Below, piece after piece: positions 44,390-54,058 of a stretch of 64,000 nt of DNA. Location of the stretch: assembly GCA_034521575.1 (NCBI GenBank), contig JAXHMJ010000002.1, forward strand, positions 218,706-282,705, written 5' to 3'. Each line of letters begins with the position of its first letter. The first letter of the stretch is position 1. The notes under the pieces are model-generated. The model was not told the origin of the DNA, made no database searches, and worked only from the letters and a program-made list of their open reading frames with translations. The position numbers were made by a program, and so were the translations under genes. This DNA is from a candidate division KSB1 bacterium. GTDB taxonomy: Bacteria > Zhuqueibacterota > Zhuqueibacteria > Residuimicrobiales > Krinioviventaceae.

Positions 44390-45452
44390 ACAAAGAAGAA
44401 AAGATAAAATCAATTAGTATCCAGAATGCATCAACGATTTTAGATGCGCTAAAAAGAATGGATAAAACGTTTAAAAGGCTATTGTTAGTCTTTGAAGGTT
44501 CTGAATTCATCAATGTATTAAGCATTGGCGATATTCAGCGTGCCATTATCAAAAACCAATCTTTGGATACCCCGCTGGAAAAAATATTGCGCCGCGTAAC
44601 AAGAGTTGCCAATATCGCTGACTCTTTCGAATTAATTAAGTCACAAATGCTTAAATACAAGGCAGAATGCATGCCTGTACTGGATAAAAATAAACAACTA
44701 TCAGACGTATATTTTTGGGAAGATGTTTTTCCGGTAGAAAGAAAGCCTGTGAAAAAGCAACTTAATTTACCGGTGGTTATTATGGCCGGTGGCAAGGGGA
44801 CTCGAATGAAACCCTTAACGAACGTGTTGCCAAAACCTTTAATACCCATCGGAAATAAATCTATACTTGAAGATATCATGCAGCGCTTTTCGGATGTGGG
44901 CTGCAACAATTTTTTTATACTCTGTAAACTATAAAGCAGGAATGATAAAACATTACTTGGAACAATTCAATCATAATCAATACAACATTGACTTCTTTGA
45001 GGAAGAAAAGCCGTTAGGAACGGCCGGAAGCTTATATTTGTTGAAGGGTAAGATAAATCAATCATTTTTTGTTAGCAACTGCGATATTATCATTGAAGAG
45101 GATTATAGCGAAATCTGTGAATACCATACGGAAAATAAAAATGATATTACCATTGTAGCTGCCTTAAAGCATTATCCAATTCCGTATGGGACAATAGATT
45201 CACGCGAAAATGGTATTTTGGAATCGCTCAATGAGAAACCGGAATTAACCTTTAAAATTAATTCCGGTATGTATATTTTAGAGCCGCATCTAATTAATGA
45301 AATACCTGAAAACAAATTTTTCCATATTACCGACCTTATCCAAAAGATTAAAAGCGAGGTGGGAAAATCGAGGTGTTTTCCCGGTTAGTCAGAATTCATG
45401 GAAAGATATTGGTACGTGGGATGAGTATACCAATGTAATAAGGCAAACCTAA
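44386..45452 (+). pseudogene. CBS-domain sugar-1-phosphate nucleotidylyltransferase (PtmE-like), frameshifted
   Basis: The first 120 residues have two CBS motifs (NVLSIGDIQRAII and CMPVLDKNKQLSDVYFWEDV). They are followed by the nucleotidyltransferase signature VIMAGGKGTRMKPLTNVLPK. An extra base near 44915 and another change near 45370 break the frame; the parts otherwise read YSVNYKAGMIKHYL, PLGTAGSLYLL and PVSQNSWKDIGTWDEY to 45452. PtmE makes a GDP-sugar for legionaminate, which fits the LegB and LegC relatives in this locus. Confidence 0.72.
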
Positions 45453-45481
45453 TATTTTATTAGTTGTTACTTTTTTATTTA

Positions 45482-46739
45482 ATGAGCAACCGCGATAAAA
45501 CAATATATTATCTTTTTTTAATAACAATAGCATCAACATCGCTATATGTTGTTTTTAGAAATCTACCACCGATTATAGGCAGTTTTCGCTTTTTCTGGGC
45601 GCCTGCTACCCTTTTGATAGTGCTATTATCGAAACCGGATATTTATTTTAATAAACCACTGATAAATGTTTTGGGGTTTGGAATTCTTGTTTTAGGAGCT
45701 TTACAATATACATTCTGGCAATATATGACAGACTGGACCAGGAACGTACTGTTGGAACACTTTTATAATTTATCTGTTTTTACTGTTATTTCCACATTTT
45801 TGATTTCTGAAAGAAAGTTTTATTTGTGGGGAAAGATTAGTAAACTTGGCTTCTTTTTCGTATTAATTACCCTTATAGGAACGAATATTGGTCTTAATAT
45901 GGATCCTCTTGTTGTCAGGAATTCTGCTGGCGGGTTATCCCCCGTTCAAGAGCAGGTTGCGAAGATGACAGGATCAGCAGGTTATGGATATGCGCAGGCA
46001 TTTGTACTGCTAATACCCATTTTAGTTTATTATATAAAATTCCGAAAACTATTTTTTTTCAGTAGGCGAATCCTGGTAATAGTTTTAATACTGGTTTTAA
46101 TAACACTTTTCAGAGCCCAGGTCTTTGGAAATGTTTTGGTCGCTTTGGCAATACTAATACTTTCATTTGGTGGATCTAAAAGAGGAAAAACAATATTCAG
46201 TACTGATTGCATTTTTTTCCATTATATATATTCCAAAAACAATATACGCAGACTTTTTCCTTTATTTGAGTGGTTATTTTGACTCAACATCTGTCATTCA
46301 TTCCAAACTGACAGACTTTGCCATTTTTATTCAAATGCCGGAATTTACTACTACAACAGAAGCTGGAGGAAGAGCTGAAAGATACCCCATACTTTTTAAG
46401 GCATTTGTACCAAAACCCCATTTGGGAACAGCTTCTTCTTCAGAAACCTATAACATTGGAGGAGGTGGGCATTTATTTTGGATGAACCGCCTTACGCAAT
46501 GGGGAATTTTGGGATTTAGCGCTTTTATCTATATGCTTTATACAGTTTACAAAAAAATACACTCCCTGTTTGACAATGAGTTTGGGTATTATTACTCACT
46601 TTCTATACTTGCATTTGTAATGCTGGGACTTGTGAAGAATATTGCTGGGCGTGAACCTTATTTAATGTTGTTAATAATTATTCCGGGTCTTTATTTTACA
46701 CAATTTGGGGTTGATAAAAAAGGCAATTCCACAATTTAA
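45482..46739 (+). pseudogene. Wzy-like O-antigen polymerase, frameshifted
   Basis: ATG 45482 starts a hydrophobic protein with about ten membrane segments. The A run at 46186-46190 carries an indel; the second frame continues QYSVLIAFFSIIYIPKTIYA. Near the C-terminus the loop SETYNIGGGGHLFWMNRLTQ precedes two helices, the normal arrangement of the large periplasmic loop of Wzy proteins. Assignment rests on topology and locus, as these proteins share little sequence. Confidence 0.65.
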
Positions 46740-46846
46740 GTTCAATTTTATTGCAATTTGACCCGGAATATGCACAATGTTTGACAAATTAATTCAACGG
46801 TTAAAACAAATCAAATAAAGATGCAAGCATTGAATGGTGAAGCAAG

Positions 46847-47968
46847 TTGAATAGAGTTTATTTTATCGATTTACCTAATCGCAAAATAGATACAGCAAGT
46901 TATAACAGATTTCTTTCTCTTACTAGAATGGCAGGGTATTATTTTGATACAAAAATATTCAAAGCGACAGATGTCACAGATATTTTTCGAAAAAATACAC
47001 TAATAAGGGGCTTGGCCATTAGAGCAAGTTTAATGAGAGCATCGTTTAATATTGTTAAGGTAGATAAGGCTCATAATAATAGTGTTGTATATTTATTTGG
47101 TGTAGACCCGATCATGAGCATATACTATTTTATCCTCTTTAAAAGTTATAGAATTAAAATTGTAAGCGAGCGTAATGAATTACCTATTGAGATAATAAAT
47201 AATAAACATCGAATAGTCTCTCTTTACAAAAGATTTCTTTATCCATGGTTATTCAAGCTTTTTGATGGTTATTCAGTAATCAGTTCACAATTGCAGAAAT
47301 TTTATAGCTCCTATACAGGAGAGAGGTGTCAAATCACGCTTTTGCCGATGACTGTTGACTTTAGTAGATTCGAGAATGTCCTCATTGATAATAACAAAGA
47401 TGTCAAATTCATCTTTTATGCCGGAAGCTTGGATCAAAGCAAAGATGGAATTAATCATCTTATCAGGGCTTTCTTGAGAGTTCACAAAAAACTTTTAAAC
47501 TGGGAGCTTTGGATTGCAGGAATATCAGATGACAGTTCAGATATTGTATGTAGCACAATTGGAGATCCTGATTTTGAAAAAAAAGTAAAATTTCTTGGAT
47601 TAGTATCACGAGATAAAATTCCAGCATTGCTATTAAGCTCTGAGGTATGTGTTTTGCCTCGGCCAGATAGCTTGCAAGCCAGGCACGGATTTCCAGCGAA
47701 ATTAGGGGAGTATTTAGCGTCCGGAAAGCCGGTAATTACAACTAATGTTGGAGAGATACCAAGCTATTTATCAAAGGAAGAAGTTTTCTATATTTCAAAG
47801 GACACTATTGAAGTCAATTTAGCTGAAACTCTTTTATTCGTTTATTCGCACTATGATCAGGCCTTAGAAAAAGGTCAAAGAGGACGTCAAAAAGCGTATC
47901 AGGTCTTCAGCTTACAAAAAAATGCTGAAATTTTAAGAGATTTTATTAACGGAGTAATTTCACAGTAG
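46847..47968 (+). CDS. Family 4 glycosyltransferase
   Basis: A 373-residue protein with a TTG start at 46847. The second domain has VKFIFYAGSLDQSKDGINHL, LWIAGISD, KVKFLGLVSRDKIPALLLSS and GFPAKLGEYLASGKPVITTN, a clear GT4 donor site. The spacer 46740-46846 has no other gene. It is followed by the asparagine-synthase-like gene after 6 nt, suggesting one transcript. Confidence 0.85.
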   Translation: MNRVYFIDLPNRKIDTASYNRFLSLTRMAGYYFDTKIFKATDVTDIFRKNTLIRGLAIRASLMRASFNIVKVDKAHNNSVVYLFGVDPIMSIYYFILFKSYRIKIVSERNELPIEIINNKHRIVSLYKRFLYPWLFKLFDGYSVISSQLQKFYSSYTGERCQITLLPMTVDFSRFENVLIDNNKDVKFIFYAGSLDQSKDGINHLIRAFLRVHKKLLNWELWIAGISDDSSDIVCSTIGDPDFEKKVKFLGLVSRDKIPALLLSSEVCVLPRPDSLQARHGFPAKLGEYLASGKPVITTNVGEIPSYLSKEEVFYISKDTIEVNLAETLLFVYSHYDQALEKGQRGRQKAYQVFSLQKNAEILRDFINGVISQ

Positions 47969-47974
47969 ACAGCA

Positions 47975-49732
47975 ATGGATTTTTATATATCGAATAAAAG
48001 ACTTAACGGGCATGATGAAAGAATTGGTGATCTTTACCTTAGCTATGAAAAATATCACCAAATAAATGAAAGAGAGTTGGTGCACGATTCTGACGAAATT
48101 TTAATTTTTGCTGATGCAAACTTGTCATTTGTTAATAGCATCTCAAAAGAGCCATCAATCGCAAAAGTTGAAGCTAATATCCACAAGCTAAAGAATGGAT
48201 ATATTGCCATTGTCAACAAAGAACGAAGAGAAGCGATAATTTATAACGATGTTTTTGGAATTTATCCTCTCTATTATTTAAAATCAAATAAGAGTATTAT
48301 TATTTCGTCCTGTTTTCAATGGATCAAGAGTTTTTCAATGGAGAGCACTGATGATTTCGCCATTCTGGATATAATACTTTTTAATTATACTTTGATGGAC
48401 AGAACATTACTTTCCGAAATCAAAAGACTTTTAGCAGGATCAAAAGTGAAAATTGATAGCTACAAGTTGTTTATTAGTGTCGATAATAATTTTGCTGAAA
48501 ATTTTCATTACCAGGAGAGTAAATATAAAATATCTCGCGATGTATTTGTAGATTTACTGAATGAATCGCTTGCAAATGAAATTGCAGAAAAAAGAGAAAT
48601 AAATCTCACAATGACTGCAGGTTTTGATTCAAGAGAATTATTAGCTCTCTGTATGAATCAAAATTTAAAAGTTGATACATTTACATTTGGCCAAGCGGGT
48701 AATATTGAACAAGAGACCATCAAAAGTTTTATTCACAATTTTTCCAACAAGCATACTCTGTTTGAGCTTGATGAAAAGTATATCGCGAATATTTCTAATA
48801 TTTTGCGCGAGTTTATCGCTGCAAACCTTGCAAATCCAACTCTGCTAGATTTGCCTCATTATATGCACATCAGAAACCTTCAAAAAGGCTCTAATTTAAT
48901 TACGGGCTTTATGGGGGGGGAAATGATGCAAGGGCAGTCGTTGGGATCGCAAGTTACGATTACAAAACTTGCCGTTGAGTTGCTATTTGCAGAAAGTGAG
49001 AAAGTGGCAAGTAGTATTCTTATAGATACTATTGGGAGTATAGGATTTTTAAATCAAAAGTATGTTCAAAGCATTGCAAGAGAATATATTGAGACAGTTT
49101 CCAAATACTTTTACAGAGATGATAAAAGAAATATTTTAACCTTTTTAGTTAATGAAAAGTTTGCAAAATTTTTTGGCACAGTCAATAATGTATATAAAAA
49201 CCATAGTAATCTGATTGTTCCTTTTATGAACCCTGAATTTTTAGAATATGTGTTAAACTCGAATATTAGCTTTTTAAGAAAGCGAAACTTTAACAAGAAT
49301 CCTATAGCGAATTTTCGTTCCAAAATATTTTATGCAAAATCAATAAAATACTTGTGTCCAGCACTTGCAAATACAAGGTTTGACCGACTTTATTGTGTTG
49401 ATGATTTATGCAAATATTATTTAATTCCAAAGGCGGCATATTATTATGTTCAAAACCATTTGTTTCACAAAAACAAACGTATGTTTCCACGGCCCCATCA
49501 TTATGATCTTTGGTACAAGCCTATAATATTGCAGGAATTAAATAGTAAACATATAAACGAAATCAGTGAAATAATCACCGTGGATTCTAATTTTACATCC
49601 AATCAATATGATGGCTTGATGCCTGCTGAAAAAAAGAAATCCGCAAATTTAGCAGGAATTAATTTAGCGCTTGGATTACTAACTCAAACTAAAGCTACTG
49701 ATGAAAAAAATATTTGCGCTCACGGATTATAA
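47975..49732 (+). CDS. Asparagine-synthase-like amidotransferase without the N-terminal glutaminase Cys
   Basis: A 585-residue protein. The N-terminal region keeps the Ntn-type layout (YIAIVNKERREAIIYNDVFG, YPLYYLKSNKSIIISS) but starts MDFYISNKRL, so the catalytic Cys2 is absent. The synthase domain has the ATP pyrophosphatase loop at residues 214-219 (LTMTAGFDSRELLAL). This suggests an ATP-dependent amide or ester ligase using another nitrogen donor, as in lactam synthetases and capsule-modifying relatives. It overlaps the ATP-grasp gene by 32 nt. Confidence 0.72.
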   Translation: MDFYISNKRLNGHDERIGDLYLSYEKYHQINERELVHDSDEILIFADANLSFVNSISKEPSIAKVEANIHKLKNGYIAIVNKERREAIIYNDVFGIYPLYYLKSNKSIIISSCFQWIKSFSMESTDDFAILDIILFNYTLMDRTLLSEIKRLLAGSKVKIDSYKLFISVDNNFAENFHYQESKYKISRDVFVDLLNESLANEIAEKREINLTMTAGFDSRELLALCMNQNLKVDTFTFGQAGNIEQETIKSFIHNFSNKHTLFELDEKYIANISNILREFIAANLANPTLLDLPHYMHIRNLQKGSNLITGFMGGEMMQGQSLGSQVTITKLAVELLFAESEKVASSILIDTIGSIGFLNQKYVQSIAREYIETVSKYFYRDDKRNILTFLVNEKFAKFFGTVNNVYKNHSNLIVPFMNPEFLEYVLNSNISFLRKRNFNKNPIANFRSKIFYAKSIKYLCPALANTRFDRLYCVDDLCKYYLIPKAAYYYVQNHLFHKNKRMFPRPHHYDLWYKPIILQELNSKHINEISEIITVDSNFTSNQYDGLMPAEKKKSANLAGINLALGLLTQTKATDEKNICAHGL

Positions 49733-50750
49733 AAATCACTTTGGCAGTAAATGGAAAGCGGTTCCTTACAGAAGTGGTTACGATAAAAGTTTATTGGTTC
49801 AATATTTCAAAAAATATGGCTATGAATGCGTTTTTCAGAGATTTGTCGATATTGATTTCAAATCCAAAGATTGGAAGCAAAATTTTATTATATACACTTC
49901 TTCAGAAGATGTTAGTGAAAAATATAAACAGTACATTGAAGATATTGTAACGGGATTGACTTTAGCTGGTGCGACGGTAATTCCATCCATGCACTATTTA
50001 AGAGCTCATCATAATAAAGTTATGATGGAAATTTTACGAACATTACATACAGATTCAAAATTTCAGCTTGTTCCAACCAAATTTTTTGGAACGCTGGAAG
50101 AATTAGAATATTCGCTAAGCCGAGGAGAGCTAAAATTACCATGTGTCATCAAATCAAGTTCAGGCGCAATGAGCAGGGGAGTTCAGATAGCACATTCGGA
50201 AGCTGAGGTAATCCAGAGAGCAAAGAAATTGAGTCGCACACCTTTGCTTAAATTTGAGCTTAAAGATAAACTACGGCAATTCAAGCATAGAGGATATGTA
50301 CAAGAATCGCCATATCAGAAAAAGTTCATTATTCAACCCTTTGTGCCAAATTTGAACAATGATTGGAAGGTATTGATTTATGGGGATCAGTATTATGTCT
50401 TGAAGCGTCATATAAAACCGAATGATTTTCGAGCAAGTGGCAGTGGTTTGAACTACCTCATTGGAAAAGACTCGGAACTGCCATTTGATATGTTTCCTTT
50501 TATTGAAGAATTTTATAACCAGTTGAGTGTGCCGCATCTTTCGCTTGATTTTGCATTCGATGGTAAAAAAGGATATATTTTCGAATTTCAAACAATTTAT
50601 TTTGGGACATCAACACAGCACAAATGCCGGGAATATTTTTGCAGGGAAGGAGACGAGTGGGTGGTAAAACCAAAAGAGTTTGACCAGGAGGAAGCCTACG
50701 TCTGGGGAGTTGTGAAATATTTGGAGAAAAATAACCATTTGTTGGCCTAA
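49701..50750 (+). CDS. ATP-grasp ligase, first copy
   Basis: A 349-residue protein. The ATP-grasp fold appears in LKLPCVIKSSSGAMSRGVQI (ATP lid), KKFIIQPFVPNLNNDWKVLI and LDFAFDGKKGYIFEFQTIYF (metal-binding Glu and Gln/Asn region). Such enzymes join a carboxylate to an amine or thiol. The tight overlap with the amidotransferase suggests they modify the same substrate, perhaps an amino acid on a capsular uronic acid. Confidence 0.72.
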   Translation: MKKIFALTDYKNHFGSKWKAVPYRSGYDKSLLVQYFKKYGYECVFQRFVDIDFKSKDWKQNFIIYTSSEDVSEKYKQYIEDIVTGLTLAGATVIPSMHYLRAHHNKVMMEILRTLHTDSKFQLVPTKFFGTLEELEYSLSRGELKLPCVIKSSSGAMSRGVQIAHSEAEVIQRAKKLSRTPLLKFELKDKLRQFKHRGYVQESPYQKKFIIQPFVPNLNNDWKVLIYGDQYYVLKRHIKPNDFRASGSGLNYLIGKDSELPFDMFPFIEEFYNQLSVPHLSLDFAFDGKKGYIFEFQTIYFGTSTQHKCREYFCREGDEWVVKPKEFDQEEAYVWGVVKYLEKNNHLLA

Positions 50751-50761
50751 TAATTTTTGAT

Positions 50762-51701
50762 ATGAAAGTATTATTCGTTTCCAGCGGCAACAATCAATGG
50801 GGCATTACGCCGATCGTCAAGGCGCAGGGCGAGTCGCTGAAAAAAGAGGGCGTTGAACTGGACTATTTCACCATTCAAGGTAAAGGAGTCTTGGGCTATC
50901 TTGGAAATTTGCCTGCTTTGCGGGAAAGGATAGAGTCGTTTGAGCCAGACCTTGTCCATGCGCACTATTCGCTTTCGGCGATCACCGCTTCTTTCGCTTG
51001 CACGAAACCAATGGTCGTCTCCCTGATGGGCAGCGACACGGTTATTTCACATTACATGAAATGGATCATTGCTCTTTTTGCACGACTAAAATGGCAACGG
51101 GTCATTGTCAAGTCACGCAGCATGTTGGATAACATTGGTCTGCGTTTCGCCGAGATTATTCCCAACGGCGTAGAAACCAACTTTTGGCAACCGAAAGAAA
51201 AAGAATCCAGCAAACGCAAGGTTGGCTTTGATATAGATCATCCTCAAGTGGTTTGGTTGGCGGAATCCGAAACGATATTCAAAGAATTACCCATTGGCAG
51301 AACAGGCTATTGGTCTGGTGGTAAATGAGCGGCTGGAATTCAAGGTCATTCATCATATCCAACATGTCGAGGTGCTTGACTATCTCAATGCCGCAGATGT
51401 CTTGTTGTTGACTTCACGCTGGGAAGGTTCACCTAATATTATCAAAGAAGCAATGGCCTGTAACTGTCCGATTGTAGCGACCGATGTCGGCGATATCCGA
51501 GAGGTGTTTGGGGAAACGGAAGGATGTTATCTCACCTCGTTTGATCCGCAGGATGTGGCGGATAAGCTAAAAACCGCATTAACTTTTGCTGAACAATATG
51601 GCCGCACCAAGGGGAGGCAGCGAATTTTTGCTATCGGGCTGGACTCCACGACTGTTGCGCGCAAATTGATTTCAATTTACGAAAAAGTACTTGAAGAATA
51701 G
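50762..51701 (+). pseudogene. Family 4 glycosyltransferase, frameshifted
   Basis: ATG 50762 starts MKVLFVSSGNNQWGITPIVK, with LVHAHYSLSAITASFACTKP and IVKSRSMLDNIGL, then IPNGVETNFWQP. An extra A near 51267 shifts the frame; corrected, it reads VVWLADPKRYSKNYPLAEQA and continues RWEGSPNIIKEAMACNCPIV with the GT4 E-x7-E site. Otherwise it is complete to 51701. Its GC content is higher than that of the genes to its left. Confidence 0.75.
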
Positions 51702-52851
51702 TAGTAAACCCGGTGTTATTATAATTGAAGGTCATGTCCAGGGCCTTGCCAATACGCGCGCCCTGGGTCGCGCCGGTATTCCCGTAATTGTCGTTGATAC
51801 ATCCGATTGTATTGCACGCCATTCCAAATATTGCCGCTCGTTTTTTAAATGTCCCGGTTTTTTAGACCCTCACTTTATCGACTTTCTTGTTGAATTGAAG
51901 GAACGTGAGACGCTACAGGATTGGCTTTTACTGCCGTCAAACGATCATGCAGTTTATAATATTGCCAAACATCGAAAAGTTTTGGAATCACACTTCAAAA
52001 TGATTACACCAGATCTATATACGATTGAAAAGATTTATGACAAACTGCAACTTGTTAATCTGGCAACAACATTAGGACTACCAACTCCGAAAACCGTGGC
52101 GGGAAAAGTTGAAAATTCTACAACTCTGCATTACCCTGTCATAACCAAAGGGCGGCACGGATTTTCATTCTACAAGACAGTGGGAACAAAAGCAATTTTA
52201 TCCCACGATTCGACTGAATTGAGTGTAAACCTGAATCGGCTTAAAGAACGATGGCCATTAGAACAGTCGTTTACCCAGGAAGTCATTCCGTTCGACGGCA
52301 CAAATAGAACCATATCGTTTGCAGCATTTAGCGTTGCCGGAGAGATCAAAACGTTTTGGATGGGGGTCAAATTGCGAGAGCATCCATTGCGTTTTGGAAC
52401 AGCTACCTTTTGTCAAAGCCTTTATCAACAAGAATGCCTGGATCAATCTGTACCGCTATTACACGCAATGAATTATACAGGCGTGTGTGAGATCGAGTAC
52501 TTGCGTGATCCACGCGATGGCCATTTCAAACTCATTGAAATTAATGCACGCACATGGCTTTGGGTGGGATTGGCTGTTCACTGTGGAATCAATTTCCCTC
52601 TTTATATTTATAATTATGTTAACAATTCTCCAAATGAGTTTCCTGCTACCTATCCAACAACTATCAAATGGCGAAATTACTGGACTGACTTGATTTACTC
52701 GATTAACGACATTCTTGCCAATCACATGTCATATAAATCATATAGAAAATCACTAAAAGGCGAAATCATTGATGCTGTCCGATCAAAAGATGACCCAAAA
52801 CCTTTTCGAGCAATGACTCGAATGCTTCCCAAATTGGCTTTATCGCGATAG
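51691..52851 (+). CDS. ATP-grasp ligase, second copy
   Basis: A 386-residue protein with a TTG start at 51691 inside the end of the glycosyltransferase frame. GVIIIEGHVQGLANTRALGR is the pre-ATP-grasp start, HYPVITKGRHGFSFYKTVGT the nucleotide lid, and YTGVCEIEYLRDPRDGHFKL with LIEINARTWLW the metal site. The layout is like D-aspartate ligase or carboxylate-amine ligases of surface polymers. It ends 1 nt before the DegT gene start. Confidence 0.75.
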   Translation: MKNSSKPGVIIIEGHVQGLANTRALGRAGIPVIVVDTSDCIARHSKYCRSFFKCPGFLDPHFIDFLVELKERETLQDWLLLPSNDHAVYNIAKHRKVLESHFKMITPDLYTIEKIYDKLQLVNLATTLGLPTPKTVAGKVENSTTLHYPVITKGRHGFSFYKTVGTKAILSHDSTELSVNLNRLKERWPLEQSFTQEVIPFDGTNRTISFAAFSVAGEIKTFWMGVKLREHPLRFGTATFCQSLYQQECLDQSVPLLHAMNYTGVCEIEYLRDPRDGHFKLIEINARTWLWVGLAVHCGINFPLYIYNYVNNSPNEFPATYPTTIKWRNYWTDLIYSINDILANHMSYKSYRKSLKGEIIDAVRSKDDPKPFRAMTRMLPKLALSR

Positions 52852-52852
52852 C

Positions 52853-54058
52853 ATGGTACCGTATTACTCACCCAATATAAGCCTTAAAACTATTTTCAAT
52901 GTTTTTTTACAGCGTGACGCTGAAAAGACTGTTGTCAAGTTCTTTCAGCAATTAACTGGCAAAAAGTATGTGCTTTTAACAAGTTCATGTCGTGCTGCAT
53001 TATACGTGGCCTATCAAAGTCTGAACCAAAGAGGAGATGTGATAGCTTCACCTTTGACGTGCAAATCTGCATTGGAGCCAATCCTTGCCTGCGATAATTT
53101 GATTATTTTCTCCGATATTAATCCTGATTCGTTCAATATAAATCCAGAGTTGCCGAACAAGCTTGGAGAAGACGCATTTGCGATTCAAGCTATTCATCTT
53201 GGTGGTATACCAAATGAAATGGTGAAAATTGTCGCATTTGCCAGGCGGCATAACCTTTTTATTATTGAAGATTGTGCTCAGGCTCTGGGGGCATTCATTG
53301 GTGAACATAGCGTAGGAAGTTTTGGGGATGTTGCTTGTTTTTCGTTGATAAAAACTGGATATGGTATTGGCGGAGGCGTACTAGCAACTAATGATAGGGA
53401 GATTTATTCAAAGGCTACTCAATTGCAAAATGGCTTTAAAAAATTTTCTGCCAAGGTTGTTTTGTTTAGATTAATTCGTTCTCTTTTAGAGACAATGCGT
53501 CCCTGCGGGCTATTTGACTCTATCTATAGATTATTAATGAAATCTAGAAAACACTCTGCAATGTTTATGCAAGAACGCCAAACATCAAATTTTGAAATCT
53601 ATTTAAGGCGACCGTCTAAATTATTTTTTCAGCTTTTTGCAGCTCAAATACCAAAATTAAATAGATACTGGAAAATGCGCAGGACTAAAGCAAAAGAACT
53701 TGCAAAATTATTTGAACTGGATTTTTATCAATCAATCATTAACTATCCAATATTTATACCGTCTTTTACCAAGTTCTATACCAAAATATCACTACCTGCT
53801 TACGAAATTATTCCCATGTTATGGCAGAAAGGTATTGAGGCCAAACATCTGGAACATAAATACTTATCATTTTACCAGCGGCGCTTTGACAATGATCCTG
53901 ATTTTAGTGAATGTCAGAATCTAAACATGTGTGATAATTATTTTAAAATACATGATCATATTGTCTCGCTGCCACTTTTTGAAAAAATGACAAAAAAGCA
54001 AATGACCATTATAAAACGGGAACTTGATGCCATCCGAAAAACCAATCATCTGGTTTGA
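52853..54058 (+). CDS. DegT/DnrJ-family aminotransferase
   Basis: A 401-residue protein. TGKKYVLLTSSCRAALYVAY, ASPLTCKSALEPILACDNLI and FIIEDCAQALGAFIGEHSVG are the family blocks, and the PLP Lys is Lys167 in CFSLIKTGYGIGGG. The C-terminal half diverges from known groups and has an unusual basic segment (RLLMKSRKHSAMFMQERQ). A sugar or cyclitol amine is the likely product. It overlaps the next gene by 32-35 nt. Confidence 0.75.
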   Translation: MVPYYSPNISLKTIFNVFLQRDAEKTVVKFFQQLTGKKYVLLTSSCRAALYVAYQSLNQRGDVIASPLTCKSALEPILACDNLIIFSDINPDSFNINPELPNKLGEDAFAIQAIHLGGIPNEMVKIVAFARRHNLFIIEDCAQALGAFIGEHSVGSFGDVACFSLIKTGYGIGGGVLATNDREIYSKATQLQNGFKKFSAKVVLFRLIRSLLETMRPCGLFDSIYRLLMKSRKHSAMFMQERQTSNFEIYLRRPSKLFFQLFAAQIPKLNRYWKMRRTKAKELAKLFELDFYQSIINYPIFIPSFTKFYTKISLPAYEIIPMLWQKGIEAKHLEHKYLSFYQRRFDNDPDFSECQNLNMCDNYFKIHDHIVSLPLFEKMTKKQMTIIKRELDAIRKTNHLV

